A stretch of 64,000 nucleotides of DNA from Verpa conica (taxonomy: Eukaryota > Ascomycota > Pezizomycetes > Pezizales > Morchellaceae). The stretch lies in assembly GCA_033030425.1 (NCBI GenBank), contig JAUFSD010000014.1:62001-126000 (forward strand), read 5' to 3'. The notes under the pieces were generated by a model. That model was not told where the DNA came from. It made no database searches and saw nothing but the letters and a program-made list of their open reading frames with translations. The translations under genes were made by a program, and so were the position numbers. Positions 32,926 to 46,197 of this stretch are shown here, piece by piece (the first letter of the stretch is position 1; each line of letters opens with the position of its first letter).

Positions 32926-35900
32926 GATAGACAAAGCTTGTCTCTTTCTCTCTTATGTAGTTGTGTGGGAGCTGAGTATTTATTTATTTTTTGCGGTTTC
33001 TGCGGTCTAGCAGACTGGAAACGCTGGCAGATATATATGGCCAGTGCCGGGGAAAGCAAGAAATTATACGAAGCTGCTTCAAGCGATTGATAGGCAAAAA
33101 AAGCAAGAAAAGGAGTCCTCTGATCGCCAACAGAGATGTACATATATCAACTCTGGATATGCCCGCACCGAAAAGTCTGGGGACGGCTGTCTTGGTGTGG
33201 TGGGCAGTGTTCCAAGGGTAAACGTAGTACCAAGCTCCGGCTGGTGATCCGCTGGGTTGGGCTGTCCGCATATCATCGGGAGTACGGTACTGATAACAAA
33301 ACAACGGCGGCAGCACACCCACTGGTGGGCATGGTACCCTGGGATTCCCATCTCCACATCATGCACACTTACTCGGACGACAGGAGTAATTAATCCCAGC
33401 TAAAAAGAAAGAGGGTCCCCCGAAACTTACCGAAGATGTACTTTACTACAGTTGAGCTTTACAGGATAACTTCAAGCGCCCGGTGAGCTTAATGAAGCGC
33501 GGTTTATGTTAAAGGGGAAACCCGGAGGTTATAAGATGCAGGACTTCCTGGTGTGGGAGTGAATTTCTGATGTCCAACTGGTGTACGTCTGATACAGGCA
33601 AAGAGCAACCTATAAATCTTATTATTAAGAGAAAGCTTAAACAAGCAAGCAATTAAGGGACGTGTCCTGTAGTACAAACCAAACCCAGAAATGCCTTAGG
33701 GATAGCTATACTGACTGGGCTCTTGCCCGTCTAGCCATCATATCATATGGTAGCCGGCCCGGAAATAGATGTATGTAGACGCCCGACCGCTTCGTGACTC
33801 CAAACATACGCTTAAGATGCACACCCAGCTGTGTCTGGAGTAATTGTGACAGTCAAACTCGCGCATAGACAGCCTGTAATTTGTGCGCAACTGTCCCAGC
33901 ATACAAGTGCGAAAACTAAACCAAAGCCCTATTCAGGCAGTTAAACCTTGTGCAACCGCAGGCCTCCTCCTCTTTATATGAGACTTTGAGCTCATGGCCC
34001 ATGTTTTAGACAGTTAGAATTATGGAAACAGCACTTTAAACCTACTCACCACTTAAACCTCAGGCTACAGCTACCAAATTCTCGTGCATGGCCACGCCCA
34101 ATTTGGCTAATGCCCGAGGGCGTAAATCATTTGTTTCTAGACGCCTCAGAGGCAGCCATAATTGCGTAAAGACAGCCTCAATCAACTCAATTCTCTACGA
34201 ATTTGCATATGCTGCACAGCAACATGTTGGATACTGTCAACAGATCGGAGATCCACGTGTGGCACTGACAGCGGCGTTACATAAAGAAAGGCATGATCAA
34301 CCAGCCAACATTGCAGTGAGAAAAAACAAAGGGCATGAGAAAGATCGAGCCATAGACATCCGGACAGGTTTCCGATGGTCCCACTGAGTCAACGGACATA
34401 GCCGAACGAACAAGGGTTGGGACGTTGGATATGCACGGGGGAGGGGATTTTTTGTTTCCATGCAATCGTTCGTATGCTTTACATACATGCTTTGTTTCCC
34501 ACATGGCCATGAGACAGTATATCTGCAGGGAAGTCATCCGTGTGGGAATTATCGGACAAATGCGAAGAGTAAAGTCACAGGTATAATGATACAACACTTA
34601 TAGCCAATTGTTAAAGCTTGTTGCTCTCGGCAATGGTTTTCTTTTCGTTTTTTCTTTTTTCTTCCCCCTTCTTCTCCTCTTGCGGATGAGCATCACCCGA
34701 ACATGCACTATAATCACCGATATCATTTCAAGCAATTAAATTCCGACTGTGCATGAGCAGGTAGCCATCCAGTAGTGTCAGCTCGCTTCTAAAGTCCTAT
34801 CGAAAATTCTGATGTCTTTCCGCATTCTCGATTCCTACAGGAGGATATTCAGCCCCATCTATATCATGTCCTGAGATTTACAAACGTCACTTATTCCTAC
34901 ATGGTATATTGAGGCTCCATCTTTCCTGGGCCTTCGCTACGGCGGCTATGCACTCAAGTGGGTCAGGAAGCAGTGTAACACCGAGTCTCGCCAGATATCG
35001 GTTAGCTGCCTTCTGATATGAAGCGACCCTGTAGAATCAGCGGAAAGGTTGGCCCAAATGCTCGGGATTATTGGTGCGAGAAAGAAAAGAAAAAGAAAAG
35101 ATCCATTATAAGTGCGCAATATATCCTCCTTTCTGGCAGAGGCGAGAAGTGAGACAGCTTGTTCAGCTCTATGAATAACGACATCGATCTGCGTCTGTCA
35201 CGTCGGATCCAGAGAGAGGCCCCTGGGTCAGGTTAGAATTAGTATTTGAAATAAGAAAGCCAGGATTTACAAAGATTTTTAATCGATCGTAGACTGATCT
35301 TCTCGCCTCGCCATGTGTTTTGTTTGGCGGTGCGTTAAACTTGCCGGAGGCCGTAAAGGGAGACCGTTGACATCAACCCCGGTGTGTGGTGGCACAGCTA
35401 GCAGAACCAAGACTTACCGGTTATCTAGTATATTCTTGTGGAACCCAATTGGCTGTTTATATACTTGAGTTCTCTATTTATTTGTTAATACTGAGGAAAT
35501 AATAACTAACTTCCTTGTCCCATTATACTATAAGAAACTATAACCAACTCTCTTGCAGATGATAAGTAATAGCCTGATCAAGCCAGATCATCAAAGCCGC
35601 TTCAATTCATGCTTGATACTGCCTGAACTCCCTCTGGAATTTATGGCTGCTGTATGTGTGATGCTGATATCGTTGGTGCCTAACCACGGAGAAATTTTAT
35701 ACTATAGACAATATATACCGAAGTATATTTTCTGGGAATATATTACCTTGCCTTTTATAGGGTGCTAAAGCTAGGTAGAAACAACTACTCCTCAACATGG
35801 GGAAATATATTAGCTACTAATAGAGACGAGCCTAAATTCAAGCCAATTATTACACAGCTAGTGCCACGTTATATGGACTCTGGACTCTATGATTAGGCGG

Positions 35901-37754
35901 GGGGCTTTCTCCTCAGCTATCGGTGAGGCCGAAACGGCTCGGATTTTTGAGGCTACATATATTACCTAAGTATATAATAAAGTATACCATGAATCCTTGA
36001 GCATCACCAGAGCTGCATGATACAATACCGGCACTTATCTCAAACGCTCAGCAAGGGATCTTCGGACCCCACGGTACTCTGTGGATTAGAGGTCAAAGAT
36101 ACCCAATGCCGAAGTCATACTTTCGAGGCTGTAACTTTTTTGCCTTGGAAATGAAAGGGAATACGCCCAGAGACGTCATAATCCCAAGCACGCCTTCAAG
36201 AACCAAGATAATGTGCTCAAAACTGACTCACAGTTGTCATTACACCACTGAGTGAAGTTTCAACAACCCGCTATATAAGTATACTTTTTATCTGCGCCCC
36301 TCAAGTACATGATCACATCTATCAGATCGTAGGGTTTCAATAGGCAATAGGCCTACAAAAAAACAAACACTGGAATGCAGTCTCTGGTCTTGGGGGGGAG
36401 GGGGGGGCGCCTGATGGCTGGCCAGTTACAACCGTAGACGGGGTCTGTGAACCCGACTACCGACATTTCTTGGCACCGCACGAGCTGCAATGGCCAAAGA
36501 TCTTCGGAAATCGGGTTATAACTGCTCTTGTGAGGTTTTAGTTCTGAGATGTGCACTAAAACCAAGTCTTAATCCTATGTATGCGCTTAGACTGACGAAA
36601 TAGTTGACTGGCCAAGTTCGAAGTATTAACAACCCTCTCGCAACGAGGTATGGAAATGCAATTCCAAGATTAGTGAGTTCAGAAACAAAACTGGAACAAA
36701 ACCGTCTTTTCGCGTGGAGACTGCTTTTGAGTCCGACACGTGGGTAGAAAAACACCCTATGTAGCTAATTCAGGCCATATCAAGAACCTCCCATGGCCTA
36801 GAGCACGCAACATAGGAGAATTCTGATTTCGTGCAGTGCAGGAGCGCTTTGGCCCATTATTTTATACTCCCAAGCCAGGGGAAGTGTCTCTGGTTTACCG
36901 GGTATCGGACAGACTGGATACCGAGTGACAATCCGTGCAGTGGCTGTAGCCGCTCCCGCACTTGACTTTTGGGGTCGGGCAAAACAATGAGACAACTGGC
37001 AGATTATATTGCCACCCGCCCCTTCCGTAAGAACTACTACTTTAAAAGAGCCGACACCAAGCCTTTTGGTTTGGCATTAAATATTAGGGTCCAGGATTAG
37101 CAGGAATGGACCCAGTAGAAATCCCTTTGCAAAAGAAAAAATATATATGACCCAGTTTCAAAAAGCGCCTCAAATATTTCCCTTGCCAAGAACAGCTCTA
37201 TTTCGCGAGGCCTTAGTCTTCAAAGACCGAATCAGATATACTATGCAGTAAAAATACTAGGTACTCGGGGGGAAACCCAATAAGGAACTCGGGGCTCCTA
37301 CCTTGGTGGTATAGGTCCGGAGATGCTCCTCCGAGGGTTTAGAGTCCGGTTCCTACATAGAAGGCGTTATATAATTATCTTCAGCCAGTGACAACCTATA
37401 TACGAAAGCCATTGTAATAGTTAAACCCAACACCCTTCTTCAATTTTAGCAAAAGGTTGTACCTAAGCTTCTACTTATTATTATGGGCACTGGATGTCCC
37501 TTCTCTATATAGAGCGAGTGTGTCAAAAACCCTATTTACCACTGTTGGCGTATAAGAGCATTAGATTTCAGCAAGTAAATATCAGTATTGTTAAACCTAC
37601 TTTAACATGTAATTAGGCCGGCCTCCTGATATGTTAATAACTAGGAGGTAACCTCTCTAGTGATATGGATACAAAGTTAGTAAACATGAGAATCGTAGGT
37701 GAAATTCTATCACTACCGTAGATCACCAAGCCCCCACCTAAGCACTACATTATC

Positions 37755-37840
37755 GAACGAATGAATTACTCATAAGTACATGAGCACTATATTATCACTC
37801 ACGTGAATGAATGAATGAATCATAAATACATGGAGCCCTT
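37755..37840 (-). repeat. Two copies of the ATTAATTCATTCATTC repeat family
   Basis: Read on the minus strand, 37840-37801 gives CTCCATGTATTTATGATTCA followed by TTCATTCATTC, and 37787-37755 gives CTCATGTACTTATGAGTAAT followed by TCATTCG. Both match the copies at 44742, 45020, 46161 and 56643. See the finding on this family. Confidence 0.6.
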
Positions 37841-38801
37841 TGGTTGTGGTACTCTCAGCCCAATCAATCAAAAGTAAAACAAAAATAATGCAAAAGCAAA
37901 AGCAAAATAAATAAAAAAATAACTCCCCATGCCCCAACGCCTTAGAATTTTTCTCTTGTCATCCTTCTTCCTCTTCTTCGCTTATGTCTTCCCAAAGCCC
38001 TCACCATCCCCATTTTCATCTGGTCTTTCTCTCATTTCGACCCCTTACGCTTCTTCTTCTCCTCTCTTTCTCACTGCCTTCACTCTTTTCTTCTTAAGCT
38101 CACTCCACAACAGCAGGCTCATTACCACTCACGTGAATAGGTAGCAAAATACCTTATACTTACCCTTGGGCTCCAGAAATCTCTAAAAGCGGAACTCACA
38201 CCCAAACAGACACATCCATTTAACCTTTTCTTGTATGCTTGCATTGATGGCTAAAATTTTCCCAAGTCTCTTTCGGTACTGGCCCTGGCTGTAGGGGAAT
38301 ACCGGGTATTCCGAGTTGGAAGGAAATAAGTATGTATTGGCCATACAAAGAGCTTACCAGTTTAGGTCCTAGAAGTTCTCTAGGGGTAATAAAGACTACA
38401 CAGCACTAAAAATTCCTTCTTACCCTCTTGAGTCGAATTAAGAAACTATTAATTATTTCACTGGAATATAGTCTCATGTACGACGCTTCACCCTCGTCTA
38501 GAAGACCATTACTCGATAATTTCCTTGAGCCCTTTCAGACTTCATATGGAATCTAGCCTCAATAGGCATCTTCTGAGAATGTAATATCAAGTCATGCAAT
38601 GCGGTAAGCAAGCTCCAGAAACCTTTTATTTTAAGGTGATCCCCTCACTGAAAAATACTGATACATATAATTTCTCTCCCCATACGCATGAAAAAGGATA
38701 TCGCAGCTAAAAGAAACATAATAGACCAGTGGACCCACCTTACCTATCCATCGTACCATTTATAGTGCATGTGTAACTAACCTCAGTCCTTCCAGACACT
38801 C

Positions 38802-41800
38802 TTAGGTATAGAGTGTCTCAGTAAGAGCATTCACTATTCATAGACAAGTCAGTACCAAAACACTTTACAATTCCGCAGAGTATAATACTCACATCCTAGA
38901 CCCTCCTTGGCAATATCCTCCTCCTTCAAGAAGTCAAGCGGCATCTCCACGAGATTACCTCTAATACGACTCAGCAATTCCTTCAGCTCCCGCACACCCT
39001 GGTACCCATCTGAAAACTCGCCACGGACAACATGACCCCATTCTACTAGCGGCTTCGGCTTCTCTTCTACCTTCTTCTCCCCCGGCGTGGCAGGCTTCTC
39101 CTTGTTTAATTTTTCCACCCTAAGTTTCTCTTCCTTTGAAGGTACGAACCACTTGGTATACCACTCGTTATAAAGCCTCCAGTTGGTAACGCTATCGTGA
39201 GGGACAGGATGGAACGCTTTTCCGAACGCGTCGGTATTCGTCTTCGCAGTAGTATTCCAAAAGTTCCAGAAATTATCGCCAAGCGGATCAGCCACAAGGT
39301 TATCTTCTGCAGAGTCAAAATCGTAAATGTTTGGTGTTGGAACTGGTTCCATATTTTCGTCTACAGGTCCCAAGGTCTGCGCAGGAATAAGACCCAGGTG
39401 TTTTCTAAAGATCTGTCTCCTCAAAGTTGCCGCGAAGTGACTAGCTTGATACGGCCGCCCATCCATGTATGATGGTAATGGAGTAGGGTCATCAATAATG
39501 ACTGCGATCTCGGAGTCGTGGTCACCAAGTTGACTGCGGTCATTGAGGTTTGCTGAACCGCAGATTACAATTCTGTCATCTGCGATAAGGAGTTTTGAGT
39601 GGATGTATAGTTCTTCCGAGACGAAGGCATCCATTTCCTTGTTTGGGTCACCCTCCCAAGGGACTGAACGGATATCGCCGCCACCGAGCATGGCACACTT
39701 TGCAACGCTATCCCATTCGCCGCCACCTGGTGCGCTTTGTTGATAACGTCTATAGGCGTCTGGTTGAGGGTTACTATAACCATAGGTTCCTTGGCCATAC
39801 CCGCCGCCAACCTTCGCATCCAGCGCTGCAGCTGCTGCCTCATAGCCCACACCGGATGCTTGCTGTACTTGATCCATCGTCCTAGAGACATTAATCCTAT
39901 CGTAGCTACGTAGGTTATAAAACCTGATATATTGCTTAGGATCAACCCCCGCCTTGGCAATCTGCTCCATAATAGAAAACCCGCGGTCATTGCAAATAGA
40001 GCGATACTGGAACTCCATGATAGCCCTGGTGCCCAAACTACCTTCATCTTGTAGATCACCTGCGAACGCCGGGATAGCTGGCATAATCACAACAACCCTA
40101 AATTTCTCTCCATTACTTACAGCACGAAGAATCCTATCCACAATCGCACGGCCAATCTTATTGATGATCGGGCTTTGCTTGTCGTCTGTCGCCGTGATAA
40201 AAAACTGGTTCTCGATGAAGACGAAATGCTTAGCAGCAAGGATGATCTCGATGTAGGCATGGGCGATCGAGTGTTCGGTGGCGTTGAGACCATGAGACCA
40301 TTTACTGGCAGAACGGACAATCTGACACTGGACGCCTGCAAGGTCATCATACCTACCACTAGCGTCGTGTCCATAAGCCTTCTCTGCTTTTTCATTCCGA
40401 TAGTCTCGGTAATCTCCACCATCAATATATGCCTTTCCTACGCCTTTAACGTGCTCCTTGAGCTTGCGCCTATGGGCACCATGTTCACGTATCATGCCTT
40501 CATCAAGCAACGAGAATCGAGGGTCCCTCCGTACTTGATATTTCTCAAGGTAGATAAAGTTCCAGCGGTCCAGGAAATGGCGTTGGAGATCCCTTACTGT
40601 TGGACCCATAAATGACAATGCAACATCTGACCATCCCATTCTGGAGTTTTCAGTCCGCGAAACCTTGTTCTGATCCCACTTCTCGACTGTGTGGAAGTCC
40701 ATCAACCTATCACTCACTCAGAAAAATAATCCTGAAGATCCAGCAGCTGAATTAACTTACCTAGCGTTATTGTAGTCTTGTCCAGGAAACACGACTGCGT
40801 CGAGATCTCCTGGGTGCGCATCGGCGATTGGGTGGTGGTTCATGTCCCATCTTCCAAAGCAAAGATCCAACCCACCCATGAAAGCTATCTCCCCATCAAC
40901 CAAGCAAAGTTTTTCATGATGTGCCCAATAAAGTACGACACCATCACTCATGCCATATAACCCTTTTAGCCCATCCCCGATCGAATATGTTCCTGTTGTG
41001 AACTTTTTAAAGATGTCTTGTTGGATTGTTGGTCTGTCTGGGAGATGGTCGGGATGTCTAAATACACCGATATTTGGGTGCAGGTCCTCAAGCCAATGCT
41101 TTGTATGGGAAGAATTTACTACAACAATCCCGGAGGCGTCAGAGGGGTATAGGAGCGGGTATTTGGCCTCGAGTTTCTCAAGGCCATAAAAGGCAAGGGG
41201 AAGTGCAATATTTGAGGCTAGTGAAGAAAGGAAGGAGAGTGGTTTGGAAGAAGATGGTGTATTTTCTGAAATGAGAGAGGAGATATATGGAGAGAGAACG
41301 GGTTTGAGCGACTTACGTGTCAAGGCTTGGGTCACCTCTTTGTACACAATGATATTAACCTTAACACCCCGTGCAGCAGCTTTTTGAAGCATACGGTCGA
41401 GACGATATTCTTGATTGAGCGCTGGCGGCCTCCGAAGATAGAGCTCAGGACTCAACCACCCTATCACTAGAGATTAGCTAAACCCGCGCGCCGCCAACGG
41501 TATAGTAGGATAGCATACAATCTAGAATCCAGATACTCTCCTGAGCCCTTTCCAAAGCTATGCTGACAGCATACATGTAATCCTTCCCGTCAACATACCA
41601 CTTGACGCCATTACCACCTCTGACCGGCGCAAATGAATCAAACCTATTGTCCGTTGTTTGTGCTGGGGCACCACTATCACCTGAAGCGCCCAGTTGGTCT
41701 ACTGGCTTTTTGGCCACAGGGAATAGCGTCCTAGCATACCCATGTAGTGCTGAATTCAATCCGGTTGTGAAAGTATTAAGTGCAGAGGAGGCGATCCCAG

Positions 41801-42983
41801 GTTTACTAGCAGGGTCTGCCGGGTTAATGGTAGCTCCTGCTGATACTGATGTACTAGCCAATGGATCAGCAGTATAAGCCGACTGGTACTGCCCAGAGGC
41901 ATGAGATCCCTGTTGCTGTTGCTGTTGTGCGGAATGGTGTTGCGGCTTGTAAGGATGGCTTTCGCCTGCGTTGTAGCCATGAACTCCAGCAGCGACACCC
42001 GCAGCCGCACCGTAAGGAGCTGGTGTACCGTAAGCTGGTGTACCGTAAGCAGCTGGTGCACCGTAAGGAGCTGGTGCACCGTGCCCTGGGGTACCGTAGG
42101 TGGAGCTGGGCGGTGGTGTGTGATACCCGGGAGTACCATGAGGGGGGCTAAGCGGAGGTTGATATCCTTGCGCATACGGTCCTTGTTGCACTGGAGGCGG
42201 ATAACCTCCATATGCCGCTGGTTGCTCCTGAGGACGATACTCATAGCTAGGCTGCTCCTGCGGATGGTAGCCATGCTCCTGCGGAGGGGGCGGGCCAGGC
42301 GGGCCAGACGGCGGGTACCCTTGGTAAGCTCCATAGCTGGCTGGTGGGGGTGGAGTTCCTGTCTGGTAGGCTCCGCTATATGCACCCCCACCACCATAAG
42401 CATGCTGCTGATAACCAGGGGGTTGATACTGAACTGGAGGTGGGGACGTTGGTTGGTACGCATATACGCCTTGACCACTCCCATATGCCCCTTGACCGTA
42501 CGTAGCAGGGGGAGGGGGTGATTGGTACGTTTGCGGCTGACTGCCGTAGCCCGAATGATCCCCATATCCCGAATGGCCATACACCTGCACATTCGGTCTC
42601 TCGCCGTAGCCGTGACTTTCCTGGTGCATGCCGTATCCGCCCTGCTCTCCGGGGAACCCGCGCGAACGCTCCCGACTCACGGGCCTATCAGTAGACTCAC
42701 CGTACCCGCTTGACCTATACTCTTCATGGCGTTCTTCACGGCGTTCATAGCTCGATTCACTATAACCTTCCTTCTCCCGGCGTTTCCTCTCCTTCTTCTC
42801 TTCTTTTTCACGCCTCTTGCGCTCGTCAGCGGAATCCTCTTCGTCCCCGTACTTTTTCTTTTCCTTGTATTTTTTCTCTGAATGATGGTAGTCTTCCTCA
42901 TCCTCAGAGTTTGCTCTGTAGCGAGAACCATGGGCCGGGGACCTGTCGCGAGAGCTCGAGCGGTACTTGTCGTGTTTCCCCAT
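38802..42983 (-). CDS. Phospholipase D with very long low-complexity N-terminus (5 exons)
   Basis: Minus-strand exons 42983-41519, 41466-41317, 41118-40761, 40706-38893 and 38833-38802 give about 1272 aa. The enzyme should hydrolyse phosphatidylcholine to phosphatidic acid at membranes. Both catalytic HKD motifs are intact: HHEKLCLVDGEIAFMGG (His606, Lys608, Asp613) and IHSKLLIADDRIVICGSAN (His1027, Lys1029, Asp1034). Other family blocks are VKWYVDGKDYMYAVSIALE, WLSPELYLRRPPALNQEYR, NSSHTKHWLEDLHPNIGVFR and EFQYRSICNDRGFSIMEQI. The last exon restores the usual C-terminus (EGLGLNALTETLYT). The first 430 residues are unusual: a charged Lys/Arg/Glu segment (about 1-100), then Pro/Gly/Tyr/Gln-rich repeats of the YGTPAYGTPAPYG type. 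A second Gly/Tyr/Gln-rich insert lies before HKD2. PX and PH domains of SPO14-type PLDs are not seen. Intron 2 is 198 nt and in frame. Confidence 0.9.
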
Positions 42984-44741
42984 GAGTGGCAGCTGACCTC
43001 TGGATAGTGTCGAGATTGAAGAAACGAGATGTGGTAGATACTATAGATAATGGGAGGATGTAGATGAGAGATGAGGGGAGATCAGAGATGGGAGATCAGA
43101 GATGAAATCAAGATGAAACACTGGGGGGGTAGAGGGGTCTAATGACGTTACTGCTGACAAGACCCTAAGAACAGATGGCTGGATAAGATGACATGGATAA
43201 CGTGTACAGCAGGGCATCTCAGCTCAGCTGCAAACTCTTTCAGCCCCTGGGATATGGGACACACACCTGGGACCGAGCTACCCGGGGGCGATGGGATAGG
43301 TATCCAATTGATATCAACAGCTTGGAGCTCTTCACGGACATTCCTATCAAGATCTAAGCAGAGAAAAGTGCACCACCGTTTGTTCCCCTTGGTTCATCAT
43401 GACGTTTCTAGCAAGAAATCATCATCATGCAGCCAGGATTGATGACAACCTCATCGGTCGACTTGCATAAACATCTCGAGAGTGGAGCAACCTGCATGCC
43501 TTCTTCAGCCCTCTAAGCGATGTGTAGGTCACGTGATTAAGGATATGAGACATGAAGAAAGATAGAGATAGCAGCAGAGGACTTGTATTACTGCAATAGG
43601 TTACAATATTAGAGTAGACTTGATTAATTTCTCCATTCCAGCCTATTGTACTGATATAATCCCACATGATACCCTCACTTTCCTATGATTAGACTCCCAG
43701 TGGGTTCGAGTAGTTAGATTTATGCTTCAAGGAAAGCATACCATCCTAGGTAGTAATAGTATAAAGAAGGGCTAGATTTCAAGAAAATATATTATTGAGC
43801 TGATCGATATCTTCCTTGCCCGTTTCAGCCCTATTTATCGAACCACTCCACCCAAGATTAGCAGTGTTAGTACAGACCCATAGCCCAATGGGTACTTTAT
43901 ACTAATGCGGCAACTGAGATACTGAGACCACCTATCTACATATGGAGGAGTTCCTTAAGAGTCTCATTTATAGCTATCTTACCCTGGTAGTCGTTTACAT
44001 ACGTGTATCCAGTCTAGGTCGTTGCACTATCAATCCCTAGCACCCAAGACCTATATTTTTAACCTCTTCGGAGAACTCACCGACCTCAGACCTTAAATCA
44101 GCCAGACCAAAAAACCCTCACTTCTACTTGGAACCATATTCACTTCAGAATAGAGTATGCGACAATTATGCCATACTAGTAAGCAGCGCCTAGGGAGTAG
44201 CCGCTCACAAAAATGACCTAAGCCTCATTTATGTAGAAAACACGAGGCCCACTTTCCCAAGAGATGGCACGGGATTGATTGTATAAAAAAAAACTCGGCG
44301 AGGAACAAATAGTACTCTGTTTGCGATAGATGGCTTAAAAACGACACTTACAGGGTATGCCTTTGAACGCGGCTGACAGATATCTATTCACGAAGGGTAG
44401 AGCGGATCTTCTATTGAGGCAGTAAGTAGGAAGAATCCACCAAATACATCAGCTGGGATGCATGTAAGGGAGTGGTATTGAAGAAATCATTTAGATAGGA
44501 AGTGAGATGTACAGGTGCCGGAAATTTACTAAATATAGAGACAGTTATATTTATCACGTTTTTTCTTATTAATCCTCTATTTAACGTCTTTGAATAAGAT
44601 TTACCCAATCCCCTTTATGGCTAAGTCAGAATATGTTAATTCAAAATCAGTCCCCATAGTGACTTATAGTAGAAGAATATAATTAGAAGGTCTTGATGTA
44701 CAAATAAACAAAGTCGCAGAGGATCCCCTTTACTAGTCGAG

Positions 44742-45065
44742 GGCTCCATGTATTGTGATTAATTCATTCATTCCCTTCACTGATTTGTAGGGGAATTTAA
44801 GAGGAGGAAGAAGAAAATCATCATAGAAAGGGGAGGGGAAATGAGTGAGAAAGACACGGTAAAGAAGGAGTCAGAATGGGGCTGGGGTGCTTTGTGGGAA
44901 GATGTACAAGAGGAGTGTAGAGATGACAGATAGTTACATGTGGCGTTTGGGATCTGTTCGCTTTTAGTTTTATTCATTTCGTTTCGTTTCGAAAAATCGA
45001 ATATCTTAGACCTAGCTAGGACTCCATGTATCCCTGATTAATTCTTCATTCATTCCCTTCACTCG
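44742..45065 (+). repeat. Direct pair of the ATTAATTCATTCATTC repeat family
   Basis: The copy at 44742-44782 (GGCTCCATGTATTGTGATTA then ATTCATTCATTCCCTTCACTG) and the copy at 45020-45065 (GACTCCATGTATCCCTGATT then AATTCTTCATTCATTCCCTTC) are nearly identical over 40 bases and lie 278 bases apart in the same orientation. They could be the ends of a direct-repeat-bounded insertion or two independent copies. Confidence 0.65.
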
Positions 45066-45241
45066 TTACATAATTCCGAGTGATCTTTCATGACTACGGG
45101 ATCTTCTGAACGAACTAAACAGACTATCAGCCTCATAACACTACTCTGCTTCATATAATAATAAGCAGGGGCATAATAATCCTAGTCAATAAAACCTCAA
45201 TCGGTAACTGGGAGGCTTTACTCAATGATGATGCTCCTATT

Positions 45242-45501
45242 CTGTATCTACTCGATAAACTGGCTATCTCCGTCTTGTGACTTGTTAACTCCGGGCCATA
45301 CAGAGTGATGCTCGGTAGAGGTTTGGCTGTATTATAGGGCTGAAGGGGTTTGCTGTATATTGATTCAAACCAAGGCTCTATGTAATATTATTCGCTCACT
45401 AGGCACTACCCAGCCATAACCTTGGGCTCAAGCCTTACTCTCTTTGGTCCGGACTTAATAAGCCATAAGACGGAGATAGCCAATTTATCGAGTAGATACA
45501 G
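45242..45501. mobile_element. MITE-like element with about 56-bp terminal inverted repeats
   Basis: The left arm 45242-45297 starts CTGTATCTACTCGATAAACT. The right arm 45446-45501, read in reverse, starts CTGTATCTACTCGATAAATT. The arms stay aligned for 56 bases to CCGGGCC/CCGGACC. Differences are nearly all transitions (C/T, G/A). The 148-base interior has no coding capacity. Confidence 0.78.
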
Positions 45502-46160
45502 TATCTATAAGAGATGCATAATCAGAGTGCTATCCAGAAGCAGTAAAGGACCAATTTTACGATAATCCTGGGAACATGTTAGAGTACCGTCTTTCGCTAT
45601 CGATCCTGTACACTAGCCATGTCTGCGTGTTGATGCTCATATGTCTTAGTAACTACGGGAAAGTGTTTTGTTTTTAGCCTAGTATTGATGCAGCATTCTC
45701 GAGAGTGTTAGAGCAAGTCAGCTGTGTTACAGAACTTTCCTGCTAGCCTGGTAGCACTGTCAAAAAAGATAAACCCCTAGGCCAAAAGGAACTCTAGCCC
45801 TTTCTCCTATGATATTTCGCCCATCTCGACACATCAGCTTAAAGCCAAATTTCCCAAAAATACAAAAGCAGAAACACCCCCTACCTCGTCCTCCAGGGAA
45901 AGAATCAGAAAACAGAGGGGTTCAAGTGGTAGAAGCACAATATTTACTCGATAATATACTATTTCTGGTAACGGAGGTTTCTTGAGTCACTATAAAAGTA
46001 GGAATAATAGCCTTATCTCATGAACTTCCGAGACACCTCCGTGCGTACCCCCCCTGTTCTCTGGACCTTTCCCAGGCGGATGAGTAGTATGTACGTACAT
46101 ACCGGGATTATCCGGCCCCTTTTACTATTACCCTTTAATATTTAGATAACCAGCGAGTCC

Positions 46161-46193
46161 TTAAATACTTTATGATTAATTCATTCATTCAGT
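46161..46193 (+). repeat. Copy of the ATTAATTCATTCATTC repeat family
   Basis: TTAAATACTTTATGATTAAT followed by TCATTCATTCAG. It lies directly beside the left arm of the inverted-repeat element at 46198. Confidence 0.55.
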
Positions 46194-46197
46194 TTGT

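Larger units (their letters stand above)
32897..38801. other. 5.9-kb gene-free spacer
   Basis: No open frame has a recognisable domain. The first 100 bases are the oxygenase promoter and leader. Two copies of the TGAATTA/TGAATGAATC motif family lie at 37755-37840. A pyrimidine-rich stretch at about 37940-38100 gives an open frame of 71 codons by composition only. Confidence 0.45.

Noticed and set aside
37929..38144. Frame encoding a Ser/Phe/Leu-rich signal-like peptide
   Set aside because: The hydrophobic look comes from a pyrimidine tract (CTTCTT, TCTTTC), with no conserved cysteines or mature domain.
41756..42592. Long open frames in other frames and on the opposite strand of the PLD N-terminus
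   Set aside because: They arise from the repeated codons of the low-complexity region and have no independent start context, splice sites or domain.
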